Source: Siccirubricoccus phaeus
Lineage (GTDB): Bacteria > Pseudomonadota > Alphaproteobacteria > Acetobacterales > Acetobacteraceae
Assembly: GCF_008360935.1 (NCBI RefSeq)
Contig: NZ_SRXO01000011.1
Location: forward strand, 62,001 to 126,000
Direction: 5' to 3'
DNA length: 64,000 nt
Part shown: positions 18,846 through 28,510 of the stretch, one piece after another
Position numbering within the stretch: the first letter of the stretch is position 1
Layout of the letters: each line of letters opens with the position of its first letter
Translations under genes and position numbers: made by a program
The notes under the pieces: model-generated
What the model was told of the DNA's origin: nothing
The model's database searches: none
Seen by the model: only the letters and a program-made list of their open reading frames with translations

Positions 18846-19454
18846 CATCGCCATGGTGGTGGTGATGGTGGTGGCCATGGGGATGTTGATGCTGGCGGTT
18901 GTGCTCGCCATAGGCGCCGCCTTCCGGATCGAAGGGCGCATCGACGCGGCGGGTCTCGGCGCCGAGGCCCTGCAGCATCGCGACGATGACATGGTCGTCG
19001 CGGATCAGGATGCGGTTCCCTTCGATCTGCGTCGGCAGGTGCCGGTTGCCGAGGTGCCAGGCGAGGCGGGCGAGCTTCTCCGGCGTCTCGGCGGTGATTT
19101 CCACCAGCGGCTCCGGCGCCGCCCGCACCAGGATGACGCCGCCGCCCTCCAGCAGCAGCCCATCGCCCTGCCGCAGCGCCACGGCGGCTTCGAGGTCGAG
19201 CAGGAAGGCGAAGCCGTCCTCCGCGACGTAGCGCTTGCGGCGGCGGAAGCGGTCATCGAAGTCGAGCGTCACGGTGTGGCGCGCGGTGCGCTCCACCCAG
19301 CCGCCGGCGGGTAGCACCTGGGTGGCGCGGGGCAGTTCCTCGCCATCATGGATGTGATGCGGCTGATTCACGCTCCGCTCCTCGCGCTGGTGCCGCGCGC
19401 CTCCGGCATGAAATTCCGGCGCGACGCTGCGGCGCTCCACGATCAGACGCAGCA

Positions 19455-19455
<1 letters not shown>
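18820..19455 (-). CDS. ureE: Urease nickel metallochaperone UreE
   Basis: UreE carries nickel to the urease complex. The protein is up to 211 residues: an N-terminal beta domain with TVTLDFDDRFRRRK, the ferredoxin-like metal domain (LAWHLGNRHLPTQIEGNRIL, with DDHVIVAMLQGLGA), and a His/Asp-rich tail with runs of seven and five histidines. The ATG at 19455 overlaps the ureC stop. A GTG at 19371 with a strong GAGGAG site is a serious alternative and gives 183 residues. Confidence 0.92.
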
Positions 19456-21166
<1,711 letters not shown>

Positions 21167-21167
<1 letters not shown>

Positions 21168-21472
21168 CAGACCTGTCCTTCCGTCTCGCCGCGGAAGCCG
21201 TGGACGATGCGGCTGCCGGCATAGGGGATGAGGCGCACTTTCCGCGTTTGCCCCGGCTCGAACCGCACCGCGGTGCCGGCGGCGATGTCGAGGCGGCGGC
21301 CCTTGGCCTTCTCTCGGTCGAAGTTCAGCGCCGGGTTGGTCTCGGCGAAATGGTAGTGGCTGCCGACCTGGATGGGGCGGTCGCCGGTATTGCCGATTTC
21401 GAGCTCGATGGCGTCGCGGCCGGCATTCAGCTCGATCTCGCCGGGGGCGGGGAGGAGTTCGCCAGGGATCAT
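21167..21472 (-). CDS. ureB: Urease beta subunit
   Basis: The 101-residue structural subunit begins [20 protein letters not shown] and contains the hallmark [14 protein letters not shown] (about 40-53) and [16 protein letters not shown]. The start at 21472 matches the conserved family N-terminus; upstream in-frame sequence is arginine-rich and not conserved. An ATGA overlap joins it to ureC. An 88-base gap separates it from ureA. Confidence 0.96.
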
Positions 21473-21560
21473 GCGCGGGCGCTCCTCGCGTCGCGGCCAG
21501 GTTCGGCGTGGGAGGGGACCGGGCGAGGCGCGGCCAGGAGGGGGCGGGGCTGCACGTCGC

Positions 21561-21863
21561 TCACCGGATCGGCTCATGCACGGTGACGAGCTTGGTGCCG
21601 TCGGGGAAGGTCGCCTCCACCTGGATCTCATGGATCATCTCGGCGATGCCCTCCATCACCTGGTCGCGGCGGAGCACGGTGGCGCCCTCACGCATCAGCT
21701 CCGCCACGCTGCGGCCATCCCGCGCGCCTTCCACGACGAAATCGGTGATGAGGGCGACGGCCTCCGGGTGGTTCAGCTTCACGCCGCGTTCCAGCCGCCG
21801 CCGCGCCACCTGGGCGGCCATGGCGATCAGCAGCTTGTCCTTCTCCCGCGGCGTCAGATTCAT
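21561..21863 (-). CDS. ureA: Urease gamma subunit
   Basis: The 100-residue structural subunit matches UreA throughout: [20 protein letters not shown] at the start, the [20 protein letters not shown] block and the [20 protein letters not shown]-type C-terminus. Length is canonical. It lies between ureD and ureB in the operon order. Confidence 0.97.
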   Translation of the reverse strand: MNLTPREKDKLLIAMAAQVARRRLERGVKLNHPEAVALITDFVVEGARDGRSVAELMREGATVLRRDQVMEGIAEMIHEIQVEATFPDGTKLVTVHEPIR

Positions 21864-21904
21864 GCCTTGCCCCCCGAGCCCCGCCCGATCATGGCGTCAC
21901 TCCC

Positions 21905-22750
21905 TCATGTCGTCCACAGCCGCGGCAGCCGCGCGGGCAGGCCGAGCTGGGCGGCGCGCAAGGCGCAGAGCGCGGCCGCCACGGCCTCCCTGACGGCGCC
22001 GGCGGGGCCGAGGAAGCGGGCCAGCAGCAGGCCGGGGCGGGGGATGGTGGCGCCGCAGGCCACGCGCTCCGGCAGGCTTCGCAGCGTCTCGCGCCCTGCC
22101 TCCGCCGCGCCGCCGGCCAGCAGCAGCGTGCCCAGCGCCTTCGCGCCGGCGAAGCCGAAGGGGGCGGCGAGCTGCGTGCCGATCCCGCCTTCCAGCGCCA
22201 GCGCATCCAGCCAGAGCAGCCCATCCGGGCCTTCCAGCCGCCAGGCATCGAAGACGGTGCCGGCGGTCATCGTCTCGCCGCTTGCGGCGCGGCCGAAGAC
22301 CAGGGTCTCCGCCGCCAGCAGCCTCGCGCCCGGCGCCAGCCGCGCGGCCATGCGGCGGCGCAGCCGGGCGCCCTCGAACAGGATGGTCTCCTGCGGGATC
22401 CATTCCAGCATCGCGCCGGGGCCGAGGGTGACGGCGCTCTCCACCCGGGTCTCCGGGCCGAGGCTGCGATACACCTTCTCCGCCGCGGCGGTGCTGAGCG
22501 TGGCCCGCGCCCCGGCCTCCAGCCGCACCTCCTGCCGCAGCGAATCGCCACCGGCGAGCCCGCCGGCGCAATTCAGCACGGCGGCGGTCAGCGCCTCATC
22601 CGGCTCCGGCACCGGGAACAGCACGCGGGCGGGGGCCTGCTGGTAGAGATCCCGCAGCGCGGTCCCGCGCGGCCCGGCGGCCAGATGCAGCGCGAAGGCG
22701 CCCTCGGCGCGCTGGTGGCGGGGCGGGGCGGGCGGCAGGTCGCGGGGCAT
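21905..22750 (-). CDS. ureD: Urease accessory protein UreD
   Basis: UreD (UreH) is the scaffold that binds apo-urease and recruits UreF and UreG. The 281-residue protein has the signature LNCAGGLAGGD segment, TTAAAEKVYRS-type motif (LSTAAAEKVYRSLG) and LEWIPQETILFEGARLRR. The ATG at 22750 was chosen to match family length, though the ribosome site is weak. It is the first gene of the ureD-A-B-C-E-F-G-J operon. Confidence 0.93.
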   Translation of the reverse strand: MPRDLPPAPPRHQRAEGAFALHLAAGPRGTALRDLYQQAPARVLFPVPEPDEALTAAVLNCAGGLAGGDSLRQEVRLEAGARATLSTAAAEKVYRSLGPETRVESAVTLGPGAMLEWIPQETILFEGARLRRRMAARLAPGARLLAAETLVFGRAASGETMTAGTVFDAWRLEGPDGLLWLDALALEGGIGTQLAAPFGFAGAKALGTLLLAGGAAEAGRETLRSLPERVACGATIPRPGLLLARFLGPAGAVREAVAAALCALRAAQLGLPARLPRLWTT

Positions 22751-23180
22751 CGGCACGCATCCTGGCACGCGGCAAGGCGGCGGGGAATGCGAGCCGGGGC
22801 GGGCGAAGAACACGGCCGCGCCGCCCTCAGGCGGGCGGTGCCGCCGCCGACCGAGCCGGTCGGCCCGCCGATCCGCGGCCCGGCATGGTCCCCGCGCCCT
22901 CCTCACCCCTCCCGGCCTTGCCGCCCACCTTCCTCCGTGTAGTGTCGCCCCTCCGTGCAGTGCCGCCGATGCTCGTCATCGCTCCCCGCCCCGTGGCCCC
23001 GGCGGAAAATCTGCCCGTCTCCCCTTCCTCTCTTCCGCGCGGGCGGACATGCTGCCGCCCGCATCAGGGACATATGGAGGGACGCTTGATGATCCGCCTG
23101 GCTGCCGTTTCCGGCACGCCGATCCTCCGCGCCTCCATCGCATGGCTGCCGGCAGAGGGCCGGACCGGGAGGGCAAGGGG
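22751..23180. other. Divergent control region between urease operon and allA-puuE
   Basis: This 430-base region separates divergent nitrogen-salvage operons and should hold both promoters. Both frames are partly open but give no family match. I could not identify a convincing sigma-54 site, NtrC site or inverted-repeat operator by eye. Confidence 0.4.
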
Positions 23181-23654
23181 ATGATCCTGCGCGCCGAACC
23201 CCTGACCTCCGCCGCCTTCCTGCCTTTCGGCGAGGTGATCGAATGCCCCGCCATCCCGGGCCGCACCTATTTCGAGGATGCGCTGGCCAATCTCCGCCCC
23301 GGGGCGCGGCCTTCCCTCTCCCTGACGGTGAAGGCGCCGCTGGCCGCCCTGCCGCTCCGCTCCACCACCATGGAGCGGCATGAATTCAGCTCGCAAAGCT
23401 TCATCCCGCAGGAGAGCGGGCGCTGGCTCTGCATCGTCGCGCCGCATGCGCCCACCGGCGGGCCGGACATGGCGCGGGCGCGGGCCTTTCTCTGCGGGCC
23501 GCGGCAGGGCGTGACCTATGGCGCCAATGTCTGGCACCACCCCTTCACCGTGCTGGACCGGGAAGCGCGCTTCGTCATCGTCATGTGGCTGGATGGCACG
23601 AAGACCGACGAGGAATTCGTCGAGGTGCCGCCCTTCAGCGTGGAGCTGCCCTGA
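23181..23654 (+). CDS. allA: Ureidoglycolate lyase
   Basis: AllA splits ureidoglycolate into glyoxylate and urea in the last step of allantoin breakdown. The 157-residue protein shows LTSAAFLPFGEVIE near the N-terminus, STTMERHEFSSQSFIP with cupin-type ligands, and GVTYGANVWHHPFTVL near the end. The ATG at 23181 gives standard length and follows GGGAGG and AAGGGG. The stop overlaps the puuE start (TGATG). The urea product fits the divergent urease operon. Confidence 0.93.
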   Translation: MILRAEPLTSAAFLPFGEVIECPAIPGRTYFEDALANLRPGARPSLSLTVKAPLAALPLRSTTMERHEFSSQSFIPQESGRWLCIVAPHAPTGGPDMARARAFLCGPRQGVTYGANVWHHPFTVLDREARFVIVMWLDGTKTDEEFVEVPPFSVELP

Positions 23655-24574
23655 TGCCTTACGAGGTGCGACGCGATTTCATCGGCTACGGCGCCAGCCC
23701 GCCGGATCCGCAATGGCCGGGCGGGGCGCGGCTGGCGGTGAATTTCGTCATCAATTACGAGGAAGGGTCGGAGCCCTCCTTCGCGTTGGGCGATGGCGTG
23801 ACGGAGAACGGCCTGACCGAATCGCATGGCCTCAACCAGGTGAAGTCCGGCCGGGACCTGGCCGCCGAGGGCATGTTCGAATACGGCTCCCGCGTCGGCT
23901 TCTGGCGGCTGCACCGGCTGTTCCAGGAACGCGGCCTGCCGCTGACGATCTTCGGCTGCGGCATGGCGCTGGAGGCGAACCCGGAGGCGGCAGCGGCCAT
24001 CCGCAAAGCGGGCTACGACATCTGCTCCCATGGCTGGCGCTGGGTGAAGCATTTCGAGCTGAGCGAGGCGGAGGAGCGCGAGCATATCCGCCGCGCCTTC
24101 GAAAGCCTGTCGAAGACCGTGGGCAGGCCGGATGGCTGGTATTGCCGCTATGGCCCCAGCGTGAACACCCGCCGTCTCGTCGTCGAGCATGGCGGCTTCC
24201 TCTATGACAGCGACTATTACGGGGAGGAGCTGCCCTTCTGGGTGACGGTGGACGGCAAGGCGCAGCTCGTCGTGCCCTACTCGCTGACCAATAATGACGG
24301 GAAATATGCCGGCTGGATGGGCACCAGCGACCAGTGGTTCAGCTACATCCGCGATGCCTTCGACATGCTGTATGCGGAGGGCGCGAAGACGCCGAAGATG
24401 ATGTCCGTCGGGCTGCATATGCGCCTCATCGGCCATCCGGCGCGGGCGGTGGGGCTGCAGCGGCTGCTGGACACCATGATGCAGCGGAAGGGCGTGTGGA
24501 TCACCCGGCGCGTCGATATCGCGAAGCACTGGGTCGCCACGCATCCCTATCCGGGCAAGGGGCTGAACGAGTGA
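23654..24574 (+). CDS. puuE: Allantoinase PuuE (polysaccharide-deacetylase fold)
   Basis: PuuE hydrolyses allantoin to allantoate without a metal-dependent amidohydrolase fold. The 306-residue protein has the characteristic RDFIGYGASPPDPQWPGGAR start, VNFVINYEEGSE, a SHGWRW motif (about 115-120) and the YDSDYYGEELPFW segment typical of the family. It is translationally coupled to allA and to a broken downstream reading frame. No allantoicase is visible in the window. Confidence 0.92.
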   Translation: MPYEVRRDFIGYGASPPDPQWPGGARLAVNFVINYEEGSEPSFALGDGVTENGLTESHGLNQVKSGRDLAAEGMFEYGSRVGFWRLHRLFQERGLPLTIFGCGMALEANPEAAAAIRKAGYDICSHGWRWVKHFELSEAEEREHIRRAFESLSKTVGRPDGWYCRYGPSVNTRRLVVEHGGFLYDSDYYGEELPFWVTVDGKAQLVVPYSLTNNDGKYAGWMGTSDQWFSYIRDAFDMLYAEGAKTPKMMSVGLHMRLIGHPARAVGLQRLLDTMMQRKGVWITRRVDIAKHWVATHPYPGKGLNE

Positions 24575-24678
24575 CGGCGCCCTTCGCCCCCCTGCACGTC
24601 GCGCCGGGCGGGCAGCGCTACCGGGTGGAGCGGCCCTGGGGCGAGATCCCGCCGGACCTGGTGTCATCAGCGATGTGA
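24571..24678 (+). pseudogene. N-terminal remnant of a third allA-puuE operon gene
   Basis: A GTG overlapping the puuE stop (GTGA) opens a 35-codon frame: HVAPGGQRYRVERPWGEIPP followed by DLVSS, then it ends at a TGA inside the first unit of the 24-bp repeat array. The residues resemble the start of NHL/beta-propeller lactonase-like proteins, but this is a weak match. The coupled start and abrupt loss of similarity suggest that a third cistron was truncated when the array arose. Confidence 0.5.
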
Positions 24679-24884
24679 GGCGTGCTATTCGCACGATGTG
24701 AGACGTGCTATTCGCAGCGATGTGAGGCGTGCTATTCGCAGCGATGTGAGGCGTGCTATTCGCAGCGATGTGAGGCGTGCTATTCGCAGCAATGTGAGGC
24801 GTGCTATTCGCAGCGATGTGAGGCGTGCTATTCGCAGCGATGTGAGGCGTGCTATTCGCAGCGATGTGAGGCGTGCTATTCGCA
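24670..24884. repeat. 24-bp tandem repeat array, nine units
   Basis: Nine head-to-tail copies of GCGATGTGAGGCGTGCTATT plus CGCA fill 215 bp. Unit 2 is one base short and has one substitution; unit 6 starts GCAATG; the others are identical. There are no spacers, so it is not CRISPR. Each junction forms a small palindrome, TCGCAGCGA. Because 24 is divisible by three, frames stay open on both strands, giving repeats such as CEACYSQR, and one frame runs on into ampG. Confidence 0.9.
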
Positions 24885-25011
24885 CGACGCGCGGTGCCGC
24901 TGCGCGGCATTCTTGCCTCGAACATGGCCCCATGGCTCTCGCAAGGGGTCGCCTTCGCGCGAAACGGCTCAGGCCATAGCCACCGCGCCCCCCTTCGGCT
25001 ATCCGCTGCCG

Positions 25012-26316
25012 ATGCTCCGGGACCGGCGTTTCCTCCTGCTCCTCGCCCTCGGCTTCTCCGCCGGCGTGCCCCTGCCGCTCGTCGCCGGCCAAGTGCTGCG
25101 GCAATGGTTCACCGAAAGCGGCCTCTCCCTCTCCGCCATCGGCTTCACCGCGCTGATCGGGCTGGCCTACGCCAATAAATTCCTCTGGTCCCCGGCGCTG
25201 GACGCGGTGCGGCCGCCCCTGCCGCTCGGCCAGCGCCGGGGCTGGCTGCTGACCGTCCAGGCGGGGCTGGTCGCCGCCATCCTCGCCGTCGCTGCCACGG
25301 ACCCCACCCAGGGCGCGGCGCTGACCGTCGCCTTCGCCGTGCTGGTCGCCTTCCTCTCCGCCAGCCAGGACATCGTGGTGGATGCCTGGCGCATCGAAAT
25401 GCTGGGCGAGGATGCGGAACGCCAGGCCTTCGGCCTTGCCGCCTATGTCTGGGGCTATCGCCTCGCGCTGCTGGCCAGCGGCGCCGGCGTGCTCTTCCTG
25501 GTGCAGTGGCTGGGCTGGCAGGGCGCCTATGCCGCCGCCGCCCTGCTGCTGCTGCCCGGCATGGCGGCCGCCCTGGCCGGGCCGGAAACCCCCCGCCCGC
25601 CTGCCATCGCGCTCGGCTGGCGGGCCCGGCTGCGCGCCTCGGTGCTCGATCCCTTCCAGGAATTCCTCGGCCGGCCGGGCTGGCTCGCCATCCTGCTCTT
25701 CATCTCCCTCTTCAAGCTGGGGGAGGCGCTGGCCGGCCTGATGACCACGCCCTTCTACCGCTCCCTCGGCTTCACCCGGGAAGACGTGGCGAGCGTCGCC
25801 ACGGTGTTCGGCATGGCCGCGACCATCGCCGGCGCGCTGAGCGGCGGGTGGCTGGTCGGGCGCATCGGCACCGGGCGGGCGCTGGTCGTCACCGGGCTCG
25901 GGCAGATGCTCTCCAACCTGATGTACCTGGCGCTGGTCGGCGGCGGGCGGGACATGCCGATGCTCTTCGCCCAGGTGGGGGTGGAAAGCTTCACCGACGG
26001 GCTGGCCGATGCCGCCTTCCTCACCTACCTCTCGGGGCTTACCAGCCGGGCCTTCACGGCGACGCAATATGCGCTGCTCTCCTCGCTGGCGGCGGTGCCG
26101 CTGCGGACGCTCGGGGCCTCCTCCGGCTGGCTGGCGGAGAGCCTGGGCTGGGCGGGGTTCTTCGTGCTGACCACGGCGGCGGCGCTGCCGGCGCTGGGGG
26201 TCATGCTGTGGCTGCTGTGGCGGCTGCCGGTTGGGGCTCTGCCCCGAACCCCGGCAGGGGGCGCTGCCCCCTGCACCCCCGCCGGGGGGAAGGCTTCCCC
26301 CCGGACCCCGCCCTAG
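25012..26316 (+). CDS. ampG: AmpG-family muropeptide permease (MFS)
   Basis: AmpG imports anhydro-muropeptides for cell-wall recycling. The 434-residue inner-membrane protein has about 12 hydrophobic helices and AmpG hallmarks: LLALGFSAGVPLPLV near the start, LGQRRGWLL, and the signature SASQDIVVDAWRIEML. ATG 25012 was chosen to match the family, although the frame stays open upstream through the 24-bp array. The last 28 or so residues (VGALPRTPAGG onward) come from a GC-rich repeat, and the TAG stop forms at the edge of a MITE-like element. Confidence 0.9.
   Translation: MLRDRRFLLLLALGFSAGVPLPLVAGQVLRQWFTESGLSLSAIGFTALIGLAYANKFLWSPALDAVRPPLPLGQRRGWLLTVQAGLVAAILAVAATDPTQGAALTVAFAVLVAFLSASQDIVVDAWRIEMLGEDAERQAFGLAAYVWGYRLALLASGAGVLFLVQWLGWQGAYAAAALLLLPGMAAALAGPETPRPPAIALGWRARLRASVLDPFQEFLGRPGWLAILLFISLFKLGEALAGLMTTPFYRSLGFTREDVASVATVFGMAATIAGALSGGWLVGRIGTGRALVVTGLGQMLSNLMYLALVGGGRDMPMLFAQVGVESFTDGLADAAFLTYLSGLTSRAFTATQYALLSSLAAVPLRTLGASSGWLAESLGWAGFFVLTTAAALPALGVMLWLLWRLPVGALPRTPAGGAAPCTPAGGKASPRTPP
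26229..26313 (-). repeat. GC-rich multi-hairpin repeat inside the ampG 3' end
   Basis: This copy contains three successive palindromes, GGGGCTCTGCCCC, a GGGGGCGCTGCCCCC type, and CCGGGGGGAAGGCTTCCCCC (26282-26304). Its reverse complement aligns with 39644-39700. Related copies lie near 28344, 43640, 51258 and 62764. Here it is translated as the C-terminal tail of AmpG. Confidence 0.7.
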
Positions 26317-26431
26317 TGTCCCGATCCGCGGTCCTGCGGACGTCGTTGTCGGGCCACTAGCTTATGTTTTCAGCGGCCTGCTTGTCCGCTGCGTTCGCTG
26401 GAAATCCAGCGAACTGCGCGGGCAGGACACT
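26315..26431 (-). mobile_element. MITE-like element, copy 1 (117 bp)
   Basis: The element has terminal inverted repeats AGTGTCC/GGACACT and is flanked by TA on both sides if the ends are set at GTGTCC/GGACAC. Its reverse complement aligns with 51060-51174 over the whole length. It carries an internal palindrome of GTTCGCTGG type and has no coding capacity. TA flanks suggest a non-autonomous relative of IS630/Tc1-like elements; this is inference. Confidence 0.75.
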
Positions 26432-26466
26432 ATCGGAGATAAGCTGCTCTAGACCTTATATTTTCC

Positions 26467-26514
26467 AGAGCAAGAAATCCGATCAGGTGATTCCACCTGA
26501 TCGAATATTGCTCT
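26467..26514. repeat. AGAGCAA-type nested hairpin repeat
   Basis: An outer inverted pair, AGAGCAA (26467-26473) and TTGCTCT (26508-26514), encloses a perfect 10-bp-arm hairpin, CGATCAGGTG-ATTC-CACCTGATCG (26480-26503). Similar CTAGAGC/GATCGGTT elements lie at 32402 and 43362. It sits just before the DUF486 gene and may lie in its leader. Confidence 0.65.
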
Positions 26515-26533
26515 AAGTCTGGGACCCGTCGGC

Positions 26534-26881
26534 ATGAATCCTGCGCATCTGTGGCCGCCGCTGCTGCTGATCGGCAGCAACGTGCTGATGACCTTCGCCT
26601 GGTACGGGCACCTGAAGCGGCCGGCCTGGCCGATCTGGCTGGCCGTCATCGCCTCCTGGGGCATCGCCTTCTTCGAATACTGCCTGGCGGTGCCGGCCAA
26701 CCGCATCGGCTACGGCACCTTCACCGGCCAGCAGCTCAAGGTGATGCAGGAGGTGATCACCCTTTCGGTCTTCGCCGGCTTCTCCGTGCTGGTGCTGGGG
26801 GAGCCGCTGCGCTGGACCTACCTGGCCGCCATGGCCTGCCTCATCGCCGCCGTCATCTTCATCTTCCTGCCGATAGACTAG
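26534..26881 (+). CDS. DUF486 small membrane protein
   Basis: The 115-residue protein has four hydrophobic helices and matches the DUF486 family (DMT superfamily-like): LLLIGSNVLMTFAWYGHLK, then a WGIAFFEYCLAVPANRIGY segment, QLKVMQEVITLSVFAGFSV and the terminal FIFLPID. Such proteins are inner-membrane proteins of unknown transport role. The gene stands alone among repeats. Confidence 0.88.
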   Translation: MNPAHLWPPLLLIGSNVLMTFAWYGHLKRPAWPIWLAVIASWGIAFFEYCLAVPANRIGYGTFTGQQLKVMQEVITLSVFAGFSVLVLGEPLRWTYLAAMACLIAAVIFIFLPID

Positions 26882-27200
26882 ATCCCCACGAGAGCGCCGC
26901 ACGGCTGCTTCCTCGGGGCCGGAGTCGCTGCACGCCAGGCGCTTCGCGCAGCCTGCCGCGGCAAGGCCGCGTCAGCGCCGGGCGGCGTTCCTCGGCGCTG
27001 GCGTCGCAGGGGGCCGGCTGCAGGTGTTCCGCCTCCGGCACCGCTCCCCCGCTCAGCCTCTCGTGGCAAACGGCGCCGGGCGGCCGCCCGCTTCGGTGTT
27101 CCACGGCCGCCTGGGCGTTCCGCCCTCGGCACCCGCCGACATGCCTTCCGATGCCGACCGGGCAGCCCCACATCCGTGCCAACGGCATCGGAGGGGACAC
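26882..27200. repeat. Gene-free stretch with a two-hairpin-type repeat copy
   Basis: A CCTGCCGCGGC-AAG-GCCGCGTCAG hairpin at 26952-26975 (one mismatch) is preceded by GGGGCCGGAGTCGCT-type sequence. This matches the pattern at 56560-56652 (reverse strand), 31240-31320 and 32300-32330. The last part should hold the ald promoter and a GGAGGGG ribosome site. No gene is supported. Confidence 0.5.
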
Positions 27201-28319
27201 ATGCTCATCGGCGTTCCGCGCGAGGTGAAGAACCACGAATACCGGGTCGGCCTGGTCCCCGCCTCGGTGCGGGAGCTGACCTCTAGGGGCCACCGGGTTC
27301 TGGTGGAAACCGGCGCCGGGGCCGGGATCGGCTTCCCCGATGCCGCCTATGCCGGCGCCGGCGCCGCCATCGCCGCGAATGCCGCGCAGATCTTCGCGAC
27401 CGCGGAGCTGGTGGTGAAGGTGAAGGAGCCGCAGCCGGCGGAATGGGCGCAGCTCCGCCCCGGCCAGATCCTCTTCACCTACCTGCATCTGGCGCCGGAC
27501 CCGGAGCAGACGCGCGGGCTGCTGGAAAGCCGCTGCACCGCCATCGCCTATGAGACCGTGACCAGCGCCGAGGGCGGCCTGCCCCTGCTGGCGCCGATGA
27601 GCGAGGTGGCCGGTCGCATGGCCGTGCAGGTGGGCGCCCACTGCCTGGAGAAGGAGTCGGGCGGGGCCGGTATCCTGCTCTCCGGCGTGCCTGGCGTGCC
27701 GGGGGCGCGCGTCGCGATCCTCGGCGGCGGCGTGGTCGGCTCCAACGCCGCCCGCATCGCCGCCGGCATGCGGGCGCGGGTCACGGTGCTGGACCGCAGC
27801 CTGCGCGTGCTGGATGGGCTGGACCGGGAATTCGGCGGCAATGTCGCCACGCTCTTCGCCACGGCGGAGGCGGTGGAGCAGGCGGTGACCGAGGCCGATC
27901 TCGTCATCGGCGCCGTGCTGGTGCCCGGCGCCGCGGCGCCGCGGCTGGTGACGCGCGCCATGCTGCAGGGCATGCGCCCGGGCAGCGTGCTGGTGGATGT
28001 GGCGATCGACCAGGGCGGCTGCTTCGAGACCTCCCGCCCCACCACCCATGCCGAGCCGACCTTCGTCGTGGACGGCATCATCCACTACTGCGTCACCAAC
28101 ATGCCCGGCGCCGTGGCCCGCACCAGCGCCGTCGCGCTGAACAACGCGACCCTGCCCTTCGTGGTCCAGTTGGCGGAGCTGGGCTTCCCCCGGGCGCTGT
28201 CGGCCAACCCGCACCTGGCCCAGGGGTTGAACCTGCATGCCGGCCGCATCGTCCACCCGGCGGTGGCGGCCGCGATGGGGGCCGAGCCGCTACCCTTGGC
28301 GGCCGCGCTGGCCGGTTGA
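27201..28319 (+). CDS. ald: Alanine dehydrogenase
   Basis: Ald interconverts L-alanine and pyruvate with NAD(H) and ammonia. The 372-residue protein starts [20 protein letters not shown], has VKVKEPQ with the substrate lysine, YLHLAPD with the catalytic-region histidine, the Rossmann loop [12 protein letters not shown] (about 173-184), and [18 protein letters not shown]. The ATG at 27201 follows GGAGGGG. Length is typical. It would link amino acid and ammonia pools. Confidence 0.96.
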   Translation: MLIGVPREVKNHEYRVGLVPASVRELTSRGHRVLVETGAGAGIGFPDAAYAGAGAAIAANAAQIFATAELVVKVKEPQPAEWAQLRPGQILFTYLHLAPDPEQTRGLLESRCTAIAYETVTSAEGGLPLLAPMSEVAGRMAVQVGAHCLEKESGGAGILLSGVPGVPGARVAILGGGVVGSNAARIAAGMRARVTVLDRSLRVLDGLDREFGGNVATLFATAEAVEQAVTEADLVIGAVLVPGAAAPRLVTRAMLQGMRPGSVLVDVAIDQGGCFETSRPTTHAEPTFVVDGIIHYCVTNMPGAVARTSAVALNNATLPFVVQLAELGFPRALSANPHLAQGLNLHAGRIVHPAVAAAMGAEPLPLAAALAG

Positions 28320-28343
28320 GGGCCGGCCCCGACGCCCGGATCG

Positions 28344-28447
28344 CCAGACTCAGGGCGAGGTCCGGGGAAAGCCATCCCCCCGGCTGGCGGCGCTGCCGCC
28401 AACGGGGCCAGGGCGCCTGCTGGGGGTCCGGGGGCCAAGCCCCCGGT
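28344..28447 (+). repeat. GC-rich multi-hairpin repeat copy
   Basis: A run of palindromes follows the ald stop: GTCCGGGGAAAGCCATCCCC, GGCGGCGCTGCCGCC and GGGGGTCCGGGGGCCAAGCC. It aligns with the elements at 51258 (inverted) and 62764. The gap between ald and lolA is otherwise empty. Confidence 0.55.
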
Positions 28448-28510
28448 ACGGCACGCCGATTTTCCTGATGGTGCCTTTTCCCCGCCGCACTCCCTTGCCA
28501 CATCCCGCCC

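Noticed and set aside
18846-18992. Longer UreF start at 18992
   Set aside because: The extra residues are the out-of-frame reading of the UreE tail and nothing like UreF.
24670-24884. CRISPR array
   Set aside because: Repeats are directly adjacent with no unique spacers, and no cas gene is nearby.
24682-25011. Cys-rich N-terminal extension of AmpG
   Set aside because: The frame is open through the repeat array only because 24 is a multiple of three; AmpG homology begins at MLRDRRF. It is kept as a possibility in the findings only.
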